Source: Cronobacter malonaticus LMG 23826
GTDB taxonomy: Bacteria > Pseudomonadota > Gammaproteobacteria > Enterobacterales > Enterobacteriaceae
DNA: 64,000 nucleotides
Direction of reading: 5' to 3'
NCBI RefSeq assembly: GCF_001277215.2
Contig: NZ_CP013941.1
Span: 1 to 64,000, forward strand
Shown one piece after another: positions 41,671 through 49,329 of this stretch. Each line of letters opens with the position of its first letter. The stretch's first letter is position 1. The notes under the pieces were generated by a model. It had not been told where the DNA came from. It did no database searches and saw only the letters and a list, made by a program, of their open reading frames with translations. The position numbers and the translations under genes were made by a program.

Positions 41671-42729
41671 ATGACACACTACTGGTGGAAAGATTTACAC
41701 GATCGTAACGACGCCTGGCTGGGGCTTGCGCTGATGGTAAAGGGCGAAACGCCCGCAGGCCTGGCGCTGGAGATGCTGAGCGGGCATCACGGGCGCATGG
41801 CATTACAGCTGCGCGGCGAAACGCTTTTCTGGGCCTCGATGCTGAAAGACTATTCCGGCGTCTGGCTCGTTACCAACCGTGAACATCCCGATCAACTCAA
41901 TCTATTGCCGCCGGTGCGCTCCGAAGACATTGAAGCCATAAAACGTAAGGGCGACGCCGCCTGGACGGGCGAGTGGTGCCGCTATTTCGCGCGGCAATTG
42001 ATGGATTCTCCCGCGCCGCTGCTGGCGCCGCGCGACTGGCTGTTACGCCCGATGCTGCCCGCGAAACGCCACTCGTCATACCTGCGCAACACCACGCCCG
42101 ACATGGACCAGTGGTATTTCAAAACGCCCTCCAGCGCAGGCGACTGGGGTGTGGACTGGGCGCTTTACGGCGAAGATTTTCGCTCGCTCACCGACCCGGA
42201 GCACGTCCGGCTGGTGGACTGGTGGTGGGGCGGTCATCTGCTGATGGGCCGTTACCCGATTGACCCGCACGCCGGGCGTCTTAAGTGGTGGCGTAAAAAA
42301 TGCCGGGAGGGCGAGCTGCCGCCGGTGCTGGTCTGGTATATCGCCGGGCTGGCGTCTTATGTGGTGCTGGATGGCCATTACCGCCTGCACGCCGCGATGG
42401 AAGAGGGCATCCCGCCGTCATTCCTGGTGCTGAGCGAATACGCCGAGCGGGAGTTCCCGGTGGACGAGGCGCAGCGCGAGCGGGTGCAGCGGGCGCTGGC
42501 GTTACAGCAGGCGAACAATCCGGGCTGCAATATCGATGGCATTAACCAGACGTTAATTAATCTGTGGGACCGGCGTTACCTTTACGCCGAAACGCACAGC
42601 CGCGCCACGCTTGGCAATGGCGAAGGCTGGGCGCGTGAGGTCACGGCTTACCTGCGCCGCCACGGGCAGACGGCGTATCTGGAGAATGTCCTGAACGGCA
42701 CGGAAAACCCGGTTGATGACGCCGGGTAA
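41671..42729 (+). CDS. Uncharacterised protein with a ParB/sulfiredoxin-like motif
   Basis: A 352-aa soluble protein that I do not recognise. It begins MTHYWWKDLHDRNDAWLGLA and is rich in Trp. At about residues 210-250 it reads LPPVLVWYIAGLASYVVLDG followed at once by HYRLHAAMEEGIPPSFLVL. The pattern 'DGHyRlhAA...gippsflVl' is the signature of the ParB/Srx nuclease-ATPase fold (compare DGHHRLAAA), here near the C-terminus. The N-terminal 200 residues show no known domain. ATG follows CAGGGAG. It ends 5 bases from a convergent GNAT gene. A role in nucleotide or DNA chemistry is possible but unsupported beyond the motif. Confidence 0.85.
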   Translation: MTHYWWKDLHDRNDAWLGLALMVKGETPAGLALEMLSGHHGRMALQLRGETLFWASMLKDYSGVWLVTNREHPDQLNLLPPVRSEDIEAIKRKGDAAWTGEWCRYFARQLMDSPAPLLAPRDWLLRPMLPAKRHSSYLRNTTPDMDQWYFKTPSSAGDWGVDWALYGEDFRSLTDPEHVRLVDWWWGGHLLMGRYPIDPHAGRLKWWRKKCREGELPPVLVWYIAGLASYVVLDGHYRLHAAMEEGIPPSFLVLSEYAEREFPVDEAQRERVQRALALQQANNPGCNIDGINQTLINLWDRRYLYAETHSRATLGNGEGWAREVTAYLRRHGQTAYLENVLNGTENPVDDAG

Positions 42730-42733
42730 TGGC

Positions 42734-43264
42734 TTACCATGCGTGCCAGTCGCCGCGAGTCAGGGTGTACAGCAGGCTCGGCGGCGCGTTATCGACGTCA
42801 TGGATCTCACGCACGTAGCGCAACCCTGCGTGGGTCAGCACTTTGCGCGACGCCAGGTGATTGCTGCGCACTACCGCAGAGACTGCCTCAAGCGCCAGAT
42901 CTTCAAACCCATAGCGAACGGCGAAGCGGGCGAACTCTGTCGCCAGCCCCTGTCCCCACGCCTGCGTCGCAAAACGGTAGCCGAGATTATTAATCTCCAT
43001 GTCCGCATAACGGCGGATGCTCAGCCCGCCAAAACCGATGGTCTCATCGGGCGCGGTGGTTAACGTGATGCGCCAGTTCCCAAAACCATAAGCCTGCCAG
43101 TGCGTCAGCCAGCGATCCATCACACCTTCCGCGTGCGCGCGGTTGGGGTATGGCCCCGCCGGGTTAAACGTATTGGTCGCCGGATCGCCGTAAATCCGGA
43201 ATAAATCGTCCACATCTGTCTCTGTGATCGGCCGCAGCCGCAGACGCGCCGTCTCTGCAAACAT
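42734..43264 (-). CDS. GNAT acetyltransferase, RimJ/RimL-like
   Basis: A 176-aa acetyl-CoA-dependent N-acetyltransferase. It starts FAETARLRLRPITETDVDDL, the standard opening of RimJ/RimL relatives. The acetyl-CoA loop is GYRFATQAWGQGLATEFARF (Q-x-x-G-x-G/A variant QAWGQGLA), followed by AVVRSNHLASRKVLTHAGLR typical of the family. GAGGAAATACTT precedes the ATG at 43264. The acceptor could be a protein N-terminus or a small molecule; the sequence does not say. It is convergent with the ParB/Srx-motif gene. Confidence 0.92.
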   Translation of the reverse strand: MFAETARLRLRPITETDVDDLFRIYGDPATNTFNPAGPYPNRAHAEGVMDRWLTHWQAYGFGNWRITLTTAPDETIGFGGLSIRRYADMEINNLGYRFATQAWGQGLATEFARFAVRYGFEDLALEAVSAVVRSNHLASRKVLTHAGLRYVREIHDVDNAPPSLLYTLTRGDWHAW

Positions 43265-43561
43265 AAGTATTTCCTCATAATTGCGTTGCCTCTGTTATAG
43301 CGCAGATGCGGGTACAGAACGACTTCCCCTCCGCCAGGAGCACAAAGCATGACGCCGGAAGGCGATTTGACAGCTGAATAATCCGCCAGTTTGGTTTTAC
43401 GCAGACGAATTGGCGACGAGGATTAAGTCTCTGAACGTTCGTTAAAAAATGGTTTATGGTTAAAGCGTTAAGAGAATATATCGGGCTTACACAGTGACGC
43501 GCCGCTACCGGCCTCCTGTATTTACACGTGTCGCAGGGCGATCACGACAAAAGGAAGAGTA

Positions 43562-44767
43562 ATGAGTGCGGAAGTCACCCTGCCCGTCGGGCAGCAGAAC
43601 AGGAATATTTTTCGGCTGGCGACGGCCCAGGCGCTCGCGGGCGCGAACTCGGTGGTGTTTTACGCGACCGGTGCGATTGTCGGCGACGCGATGGCGCCGG
43701 ATCAGGCGCTGGCAACGCTGCCGCTGACGATTTTCGTTGTCGGGATGGCCGCGCTGATCCTGCCTTTTGGCGTGCTTGCCCGCCGTTATGGCCGCCGCGC
43801 GGCGTTTATGGCGGGCACCAGTACGGGCGTGCTGACCGGACTGACGGCGGCTCTGGCCGTGGTGACAGGCTCCTTCTGGCTCTTTTGCATCGCCGGGTTT
43901 ATGAGCGGCGCGTATGCCGCCGTCGCGGTTTCATTTCGCTTTGCGGCCACCGATGGCGTGGCGCGCGAACGGCGAGCCAGGGCGCTGTCGCTGGTGATGG
44001 GCGGCGGTGTGGCGGCAGGCATTGTCGGGCCGATGCTGGTCAACGGCACGATGGATCTCTGGCCGCCCTATACATTTGCCGCCACTTACCTTGCGCAGGC
44101 GCTGGTGGCGGCGGTGTCCGCAGTGGTGCTCTGGGGCGTAAAAGCGCCCGATCCGATCGCGCCGGAACATCAGGGACGCGGCCGACCGCTTCGTGACATC
44201 GTGCGCCAGCCGGGCTTCAGCCGCACCGTGTTCAGCGGCGCGGTGGCGTATATGGTGATGAATTTTCTGATGACGGCCACGCCGCTGTCGATGCATATGC
44301 ACGGCCTTTCACTACAGGACGCGAACCTGGGCATCCAGTGGCACGTCATTGCTATGTATGCGCCGGGCTTCTTTACGGGCCGGCTCATTACGCGTTTTGG
44401 CGCCACGCGTATCGCCGCGGTGGGGCTTGCGATCTCGGCGCTTTCTGTCGCGGCGGGCCTTGCCGGAACGGCGGTCGGGCATTACTGGCTGCTGCTGATT
44501 TTGCTTGGCATCGGCTGGAACCTCGGTTTTACCGGCGCGTCGGCGCAAATCCTCGACTATCACCGCCCGGAAGAAAAAAACCGTGTGCAGTCGCTGAATG
44601 ATTTTGTAGTGTTTGGCGTGATGATCGTGGGTTCGTTCTCTTCCGGCGCGCTGCTGACGCTGGTGGGCTGGAACGCCGTGCTGTGGTGCTCGCTGGTGCC
44701 GCTGGTCGCCGCCATGATGGCGCTGCTGGCCGAAAAACGGCGTGCGGCGGCGTCATTAAACCGTTAA
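43562..44767 (+). CDS. MFS transporter
   Basis: A 401-aa inner-membrane major facilitator with 12 predicted TM segments. The loop 2-3 motif is FGVLARRYGRRAAFMAG, close to the canonical G-x-x-x-D-R-x-G-R-R. Another family feature is RPEEKNRVQSLNDFVVFGVM near TM11. It begins with ATG after AAAGGAAGAG. The 300-base upstream region holds no gene, and no regulator adjoins it. The substrate cannot be told; drug or metabolite efflux is typical of this subgroup. Confidence 0.88.
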   Translation: MSAEVTLPVGQQNRNIFRLATAQALAGANSVVFYATGAIVGDAMAPDQALATLPLTIFVVGMAALILPFGVLARRYGRRAAFMAGTSTGVLTGLTAALAVVTGSFWLFCIAGFMSGAYAAVAVSFRFAATDGVARERRARALSLVMGGGVAAGIVGPMLVNGTMDLWPPYTFAATYLAQALVAAVSAVVLWGVKAPDPIAPEHQGRGRPLRDIVRQPGFSRTVFSGAVAYMVMNFLMTATPLSMHMHGLSLQDANLGIQWHVIAMYAPGFFTGRLITRFGATRIAAVGLAISALSVAAGLAGTAVGHYWLLLILLGIGWNLGFTGASAQILDYHRPEEKNRVQSLNDFVVFGVMIVGSFSSGALLTLVGWNAVLWCSLVPLVAAMMALLAEKRRAAASLNR

Positions 44768-44872
44768 TTAACGTAGCGTCACTACGCTCATGCTTTATTG
44801 CGCCAGGCGACGAATAGCTGGCGCAAGGCGCTTTTTCAGCCGACAATACTTATTTCAAAGGGATCGATTGAG

Positions 44873-45415
44873 ATGAAACTGAGCGCGCTTTTTATCGCCT
44901 CTTTGTTGATGGCGGGCTCTGCCAGCGCCAGCCAGGCTGTTCCCGTGGCGCTGAAAGATGGCCCGAATACGCTCGATATTAATCAGGATGGCGCGAACGA
45001 TCTTATTTTCAGCGCCACCTATGACAATAATACCTCCCACCCCAGCAGCACGCTCACGGTTTATATTCAGAAAGACCACGCCTGGCTGATTGTCCCGGTG
45101 CCGGATGACGATGGCTTTACCTGGAGCGATTTTCGGCTTTCCGCCTCAACCACGAAAATCAGCGGCTATGAACCGTATCAGGTTAACCATATTTTCTATC
45201 TGGTCCGGGCGGTGAAAATCGCGGAGTCCTCAGAAAGTACTGATTTAACCGATGCCACGAAAGTGAAGTTCACGCGCTACCGGATAGCCAGCAACAGCAC
45301 CGATCCGGGCGTCGCGGCCTTTTTCTGGCAGCCGTCCGGCAGTTACGTGACGGACGTTGCTTACAGCGATGTGGATGACGCCTTTCGCACGCTCAATATG
45401 GATAAGTTTCTGTGA
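44873..45415 (+). CDS. CarG/CpmJ-like periplasmic protein
   Basis: A 180-aa secreted protein with a clear signal peptide (MKLSALFIASLLMAGSASA, cleaved before SQA). The mature start VALKDGPNTLDINQDGANDL and then FSATYDNNTSHPSSTLTVYI resembles the pattern 'LKNGtNklDlNgDGtqDmvvvawreNynaHgyn' remembered from CarG, the carbapenem self-resistance protein of carbapenem producers. The DINQDGANDLI stretch also looks like a Ca-binding dockerin/FG-GAP-like loop. No carbapenem synthesis genes are nearby. An earlier in-frame start at 44798 lacks a signal sequence and is rejected. Family call is moderate; any role in beta-lactam tolerance is speculative. Confidence 0.7.
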   Translation: MKLSALFIASLLMAGSASASQAVPVALKDGPNTLDINQDGANDLIFSATYDNNTSHPSSTLTVYIQKDHAWLIVPVPDDDGFTWSDFRLSASTTKISGYEPYQVNHIFYLVRAVKIAESSESTDLTDATKVKFTRYRIASNSTDPGVAAFFWQPSGSYVTDVAYSDVDDAFRTLNMDKFL

Positions 45416-45500
45416 GGCAGATGATGGACACGGCTTTAGGTGTCGTCTGCTCATCCCATAATACGTGGCCTGTGACGTAGGTACATTACCGAGACCCGAC

Positions 45501-46196
45501 ATGACCCGCACACAACGGCTTTTAGAACTGCTCCAGCTTCTGCGATCCCACCGTTACCCGGTGACGGCGGCGACGCTCGCGGAACGACTTGATGTCAGCG
45601 TGCGCAGTATTTATCGCGATATCGAGACCCTCAAAATGCAGGGTGTTGAAATTGAAGGCAGCGCAGGGATTGGCTACATCCTGCAATCCGATTATCACCT
45701 GCCGCCGTTGATGTTCGATGCGCATGAGGTTGACGCGCTGATGCTCGGCCTGCACTGGGTAATGCGCCATACCGACCCGCAACTGGAGGCTGCGGCCCGT
45801 AACGCGGTGGCGAAGATTCACGCCATTCTTCCGGAGAATCTCGCGCAGCATATCCGCTACCCGTCGCTGATGGTGCCGCCCCCCGGCAATGACAGCAGCC
45901 TGCGATTTCTGGCGGATATCCGCCAGGCTATCCATCAGCGCAGAAAGCTTGAGCTGGTCTATACCGATAAAGACGGCGCCGCGTCGTCGCGCCTGGTATG
46001 GCCGATTGCGCTGGGTTTTTTTGACGCGGTCAGGATGCTGGCGTGCTGGTGCGAGCTGCGCCAGGCGTTCCGCCATTTTCGTATCGATCGGATGCAACGG
46101 GTCACCATCAGCGAGCAATCGTGCCCGCAATCGCGCTATAAACTGCTGAAAGAGTGGAAAAACGCGGAAGGGATTGAGCAGGCAAAAACCTACTGA
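45501..46196 (+). CDS. WYL-domain HTH transcriptional regulator (YafY-like)
   Basis: A 231-aa regulator. The N-terminal winged helix reads TRTQRLLELLQLLRSHRYPV and AATLAERLDVSVRSIYRDIE, typical of DeoR-like HTH_11 domains. The middle GVEIEGSAGIGYILQSDYHL PPL element is split by the linker, and the C-terminal half holds a WYL domain (LVYTDKDGAASSRLVWPIAL GFFD...). WYL domains sense ligands, often nucleic acids. ATG at 45501 begins the HTH directly and is preferred over the 45465 extension. It lies 56 bases upstream of a VOC-family gene and is probably co-transcribed with it, a pairing common in enterobacteria. Confidence 0.9.
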   Translation: MTRTQRLLELLQLLRSHRYPVTAATLAERLDVSVRSIYRDIETLKMQGVEIEGSAGIGYILQSDYHLPPLMFDAHEVDALMLGLHWVMRHTDPQLEAAARNAVAKIHAILPENLAQHIRYPSLMVPPPGNDSSLRFLADIRQAIHQRRKLELVYTDKDGAASSRLVWPIALGFFDAVRMLACWCELRQAFRHFRIDRMQRVTISEQSCPQSRYKLLKEWKNAEGIEQAKTY

Positions 46197-46252
46197 CAAA
46201 AACTGTCACCGCTGGCTGTTACTGTCATGGCTCACCACACAAGGAGAGCCAA

Positions 46253-46636
46253 ATGATCACTGCCGATATGTCTATTCTCTATGTTGAGAACGTCCTTAAG
46301 AGCGCTGCATTTTATTCCACGCTGCTCGGCTGCGAGCCGGTTGAGAAACAGCCTACATTCGCGTTATTCGTGCTGGAGAACGGTTTTAAACTGGGGCTGT
46401 GGTCCTGCTATACCGTTGAGCCGGTGGTGAATCAGCGTGCGCCGGTGCCATCGGGGGAAATCGTCTTTAAGGTACAGACGCGGGACGAGGTCGAACATTT
46501 TTATATGCTCTGGTGCATGGAGCGTCAGGCGACGGCTCTCCAGAGCCCGGTGGAGCTTGATTTCGGTTACACCTTTGCGGCGATGGACCCGGACGGTCAC
46601 CGTCTGCGTGTCTGTTATCTTAATCCGGAGCGGTAA
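46253..46636 (+). CDS. VOC-family protein (PhnB/glyoxalase-like)
   Basis: A 127-aa protein of the vicinal oxygen chelate superfamily. It begins MITADMSILYVENVLKSAAF and YSTLLGCEPVEKQPTFALFV, the first beta-alpha-beta-beta-beta unit, and repeats it with SGEIVFKVQTRDEVEHFYML and GYTFAAMDPDGHRLRVCYL. Metal-binding positions resemble the PhnB/glyoxalase-bleomycin resistance group, but the chemistry is undefined. A strong AAGGAG precedes the ATG. It follows the WYL regulator gene. Confidence 0.88.
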   Translation: MITADMSILYVENVLKSAAFYSTLLGCEPVEKQPTFALFVLENGFKLGLWSCYTVEPVVNQRAPVPSGEIVFKVQTRDEVEHFYMLWCMERQATALQSPVELDFGYTFAAMDPDGHRLRVCYLNPER

Positions 46637-46690
46637 CGGATGCTGCAAGGAAAACGGGCGCACACCCGTTTTCCTGCATTCATGCACCCG

Positions 46691-47581
46691 TCAGAAAATG
46701 GTTCTGCCGAGCGGGATAATATCGCACCACTGTTTTTTATAGCTCCAGAATTCTTTATAAATCCCCAGCGAAAAGCGCATCGTCTTTTTTTCTCTGGCGC
46801 ACAGCGCACGGGCATTGCTGGTATTAAGCCATAACAAAATACTGCCCAGATTCAACGTGGTGTACTGCGGATCGTAGCCGCCGTTAATATCATCGAAATA
46901 GATCCACTCAGGACTGCTGCACATAAAAATAATATCGAACGCGCACGGGCGTGCATTGAGAAACAGCACGCTGCCAAAAATCAGGTGCCGCAGCGCGTCA
47001 AAGGTGCGGACCAGATCGTCATATTTAAAGCAGTAAATTTTTCCCTGCCAGCGCAGGGTGAAAAGCTCGATATATATCGCTGCTAACTCTTCTGAGGAAA
47101 AATGGCTCGCGTCACGCACCACACCACCCATGGCGCAGAATTTCTCAAACTCCTTGCGGCGCTTTTTCTCGGAGGTTTTCGAGATATTTTCTTTGATCCG
47201 GGCGACGTTGTGCTTAAGACGCCCGGAGAAGATCGTATTAACAAACGCGCCTTTATGTTGCGGTGAGAGCCGTTTGTTGGTCACTGGCAGGTAGCTGCGT
47301 TTACCGGCGCGCAGCGGGAATAACACATCATCAAAAACCACAGGATACTGCCGGTGTTGCAGGCTGCACTTCCCGTTAACGGAAAAGCAGGCGCCTGCGT
47401 CGTCGTCACCCTCTTTAAGCGCGAAATAACGCAGCGTCAGATTCTGCTCACAGCTTAAAAATTGCAGCACATCCGGGTGACAGCAAACTGAGCCGCCAAA
47501 TTGCTCATAAATACGCGCGTAACGGGCCGCGTCGCAGGGTTGCCAGCCTGCCAGATTACCGACGAAATTTTTAAACTGCAT
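46691..47581 (-). CDS. mig-14: Mig-14 family antimicrobial peptide resistance protein
   Basis: A 296-aa protein matching Salmonella Mig-14 (297 aa from memory) over its length: YEQFGGSVCCHPDVLQFLS, LPVTNKRLSPQHKGAF, FDALRHLIFGSVLFLNARPC AFDI, PEWIYFDDINGGYDPQYT, SNARALCAREKKTMRFSLGI and YKKQWCDIIPLGR. It has a GNAT-like fold by recollection and associates with the inner membrane. In Salmonella it is PhoP-controlled, protects against cathelicidins and polymyxin, and aids persistence in macrophages. Here it is monocistronic, with a PmrA-like box about 100 bases upstream. Confidence 0.92.
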   Translation of the reverse strand: MQFKNFVGNLAGWQPCDAARYARIYEQFGGSVCCHPDVLQFLSCEQNLTLRYFALKEGDDDAGACFSVNGKCSLQHRQYPVVFDDVLFPLRAGKRSYLPVTNKRLSPQHKGAFVNTIFSGRLKHNVARIKENISKTSEKKRRKEFEKFCAMGGVVRDASHFSSEELAAIYIELFTLRWQGKIYCFKYDDLVRTFDALRHLIFGSVLFLNARPCAFDIIFMCSSPEWIYFDDINGGYDPQYTTLNLGSILLWLNTSNARALCAREKKTMRFSLGIYKEFWSYKKQWCDIIPLGRTIF

Positions 47582-47676
47582 AGTGCCGCACCTGTATAAA
47601 ACTGTTGTGAAAACCCACTAAGTCGGCCGGAAAAAGACACGCAGGCGTAAAATATTCGCTATTGTCCACTCGCACC

Positions 47677-47693
47677 GTTAAGAGAACATTAAG
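47677..47693 (-). promoter_or_regulatory. PmrA/BasR-like box upstream of mig-14
   Basis: Read on the minus strand, CTTAAT-GTTCT-CTTAAC matches YTTAAK-N5-YTTAAK at all but the last base. It lies 96-112 bases upstream of the mig-14 ATG, with AT-rich -10 candidates 10-25 bases further on (GACAAT, TATTTT). Regulation is inferred. Confidence 0.5.
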
Positions 47694-47741
47694 CTCGCGT
47701 GCAGCGTCACCTGTGTCTGATAGGCGGTTGTGCAAGTGCCA

Positions 47742-48512
47742 TCAGAAGGTGTATGTCACTGCCAGCGCGGTGGTCGTCTGGTTACGGGTATACACAATCG
47801 GGCTGTTGTCGGCTTTATCAGCAAGCCAGGTGTAACCGGCGCTCAGGGTCGCGCCCCAGTGCGTATCAAACTGGTGACTCCAGCTCAGGTTATTGCTGAC
47901 GCCATAAAACCCGCCACTGGTGCGGTAAGGGGTATAACCAGAGCGTGCGCTCTGCTGTGCATCGACTCCGTAAAAAGTATTGAGGTAGCGGCTGTCGCCG
48001 AAGAGGGCTGCCGACTCCAGTGCCAGCGTGTCGGCCTCGCTCTGGAAGGGCACCAGCGTGAACGATGTCTGATACTGCAAGCCCTGGCTGTCGGTGAGCG
48101 GCAGTTTCGCCTGGCCTTCCAGCGTCAGCCACGGCGTGACCGACCAGCCGATCGCGAGGCGGGTATTCAGCGCGGTTTTGATGTTGCCCATGCCTTTAAG
48201 CGAATCCGCACCCTCGCGCCAGGCGCTGTTTTTCTCCCCGCGCCCCAGGCTCACGCCCAGTGAATGTTCAAACCACAGCCCGTTGTCGGTTTGCAGATCG
48301 TATCCGAGCCCCTTTTCCGTATCGAAAAAGAATGCGCCATGCCTCGCCTGCACGACGGGAACTCCAGACCACGTATTATGATCGTCACCGCTGTAGCGGG
48401 GCGCATACTCTGCGGCTGCGCCCACCGTCAGGCTGTCCGGCGGAGGCTCCTGTGCGATGGCAATACCTGGCAACAGGATGAGCATGGACAGCGCCCGGTT
48501 TCGTATTATCAT
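47742..48512 (-). CDS. MipA/OmpV family outer-membrane protein
   Basis: A 256-aa outer-membrane beta-barrel. The signal peptide (RALSMLILLPGIAIAQ) is followed by SLTVGAAAEYAPRYSGDD, the usual MipA/OmpV start. The chain ends in a C-terminal Phe (TTTALAVTYTF), the barrel-assembly signal. ATG at 48512 follows AAAGGAGACACG; the longer frame to 48575 has no signal sequence. It is divergent from a two-component system and RND pump, a pairing seen in other bacteria where MipA-like proteins respond to antibiotics or polyamines. Members are linked to antibiotic susceptibility or murein metabolism; the exact role here is open. Confidence 0.88.
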   Translation of the reverse strand: MIIRNRALSMLILLPGIAIAQEPPPDSLTVGAAAEYAPRYSGDDHNTWSGVPVVQARHGAFFFDTEKGLGYDLQTDNGLWFEHSLGVSLGRGEKNSAWREGADSLKGMGNIKTALNTRLAIGWSVTPWLTLEGQAKLPLTDSQGLQYQTSFTLVPFQSEADTLALESAALFGDSRYLNTFYGVDAQQSARSGYTPYRTSGGFYGVSNNLSWSHQFDTHWGATLSAGYTWLADKADNSPIVYTRNQTTTALAVTYTF

Positions 48513-48605
48513 CGTGTCTCCTTTTGGACGAGAGAATGTATGGCTGAACGGCTGGCTACCGTGTTCGACGCGCATTCTGGGCCACTCATATCAATGAACG
48601 GTCAG

Positions 48606-48624
48606 GAAACTGTTAAGAAACTGT
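48606..48624 (+). promoter_or_regulatory. Tandem response-regulator site before the two-component operon
   Basis: GAAACTGT occurs at 48606-48613 and again at 48617-48624, exactly 11 bases apart, the spacing used by OmpR-family dimers. It lies 12 bases before the response regulator start, in the gap shared with mipA. Autoregulation is inferred. Confidence 0.5.
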
Positions 48625-48636
48625 CAAGGTGAACAG

Positions 48637-49329
48637 ATGACAACCAAAAGGGTACTTGTGATTGAGGATGACGCCGATGCCGCCAGCGTACTGGAGGCCT
48701 ATCTGCGGCGTGAAAATTACGACGTGGCGATCGCGGGAGATGGCCGCAGCGGGCTTGAAAAAGCGCAACGCTGGAAACCGGATCTGATGCTGCTGGATGT
48801 GATGCTGCCTGTCATGAACGGCACCGAAGTGCTGGCGACCCTGCGGCGCAGCAGCGATGTTCCGGTGATCATGGTCACGGCCATGGGCGATACGCCCGAT
48901 CGCATCGGCGCGCTGCGCTACGGGGCCGATGATTATGTGGTGAAGCCTTATCATCCTGGCGAAGTGGTCGCGCGCGCGCAGGCGGTGCTGCGTCGGAGTT
49001 GCAAAGCACCGGTGCAGGACGAGATACTGCGCTGGGAAACGCTCACCGTGGATACAGTCGCTATCACCGCGACGACAGACCGGGACGGCGTGACCACATA
49101 CCTCGAGCTCACTCCCACCGAATTTTCTTTGCTTACCGAGCTGATGCGCCATCCCACGCGTCCTTTTTCCCGTCAGTACCTGCTTGAGCGCTGCCTGCCG
49201 GAGAGTGAGGCGCTGGAGCGCGTTGTCGACACGCACATCTATAACCTGCGCAAAAAGCTTGAGAATAGCGGCCTGCGCGGGGTGCTGGTCAATGTGCGCG
49301 GTATCGGTTACCGGTTTCGCCAGCCATGA
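48637..49329 (+). CDS. OmpR-family response regulator (BaeR-like)
   Basis: A 230-aa regulator. The receiver domain has VLVIEDDADAASVLEAYLRR with the acidic pocket, the phosphoacceptor Asp54 in LMLLDVMLPVMNG, and Lys103 in DDYVVKPYHPGEV. The C-terminal winged helix runs from about residue 135 (LELTPTEFSLLTELMRHPTR, then VVDTHIYNLRKKLE, VRGIGYRF). The stop overlaps the start of the kinase gene by 4 bases. It sits at the head of an operon with a sensor kinase and an RND efflux pair, so it most likely activates them and perhaps the divergent mipA. Confidence 0.93.
   Translation: MTTKRVLVIEDDADAASVLEAYLRRENYDVAIAGDGRSGLEKAQRWKPDLMLLDVMLPVMNGTEVLATLRRSSDVPVIMVTAMGDTPDRIGALRYGADDYVVKPYHPGEVVARAQAVLRRSCKAPVQDEILRWETLTVDTVAITATTDRDGVTTYLELTPTEFSLLTELMRHPTRPFSRQYLLERCLPESEALERVVDTHIYNLRKKLENSGLRGVLVNVRGIGYRFRQP

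Noticed and set aside
43528..44196. Arg/Gly-rich open frame overlapping the MFS gene in another frame
   Set aside because: The MFS frame has clear transmembrane and motif content over its full length; the overlapping frame is low-complexity and has no family features.
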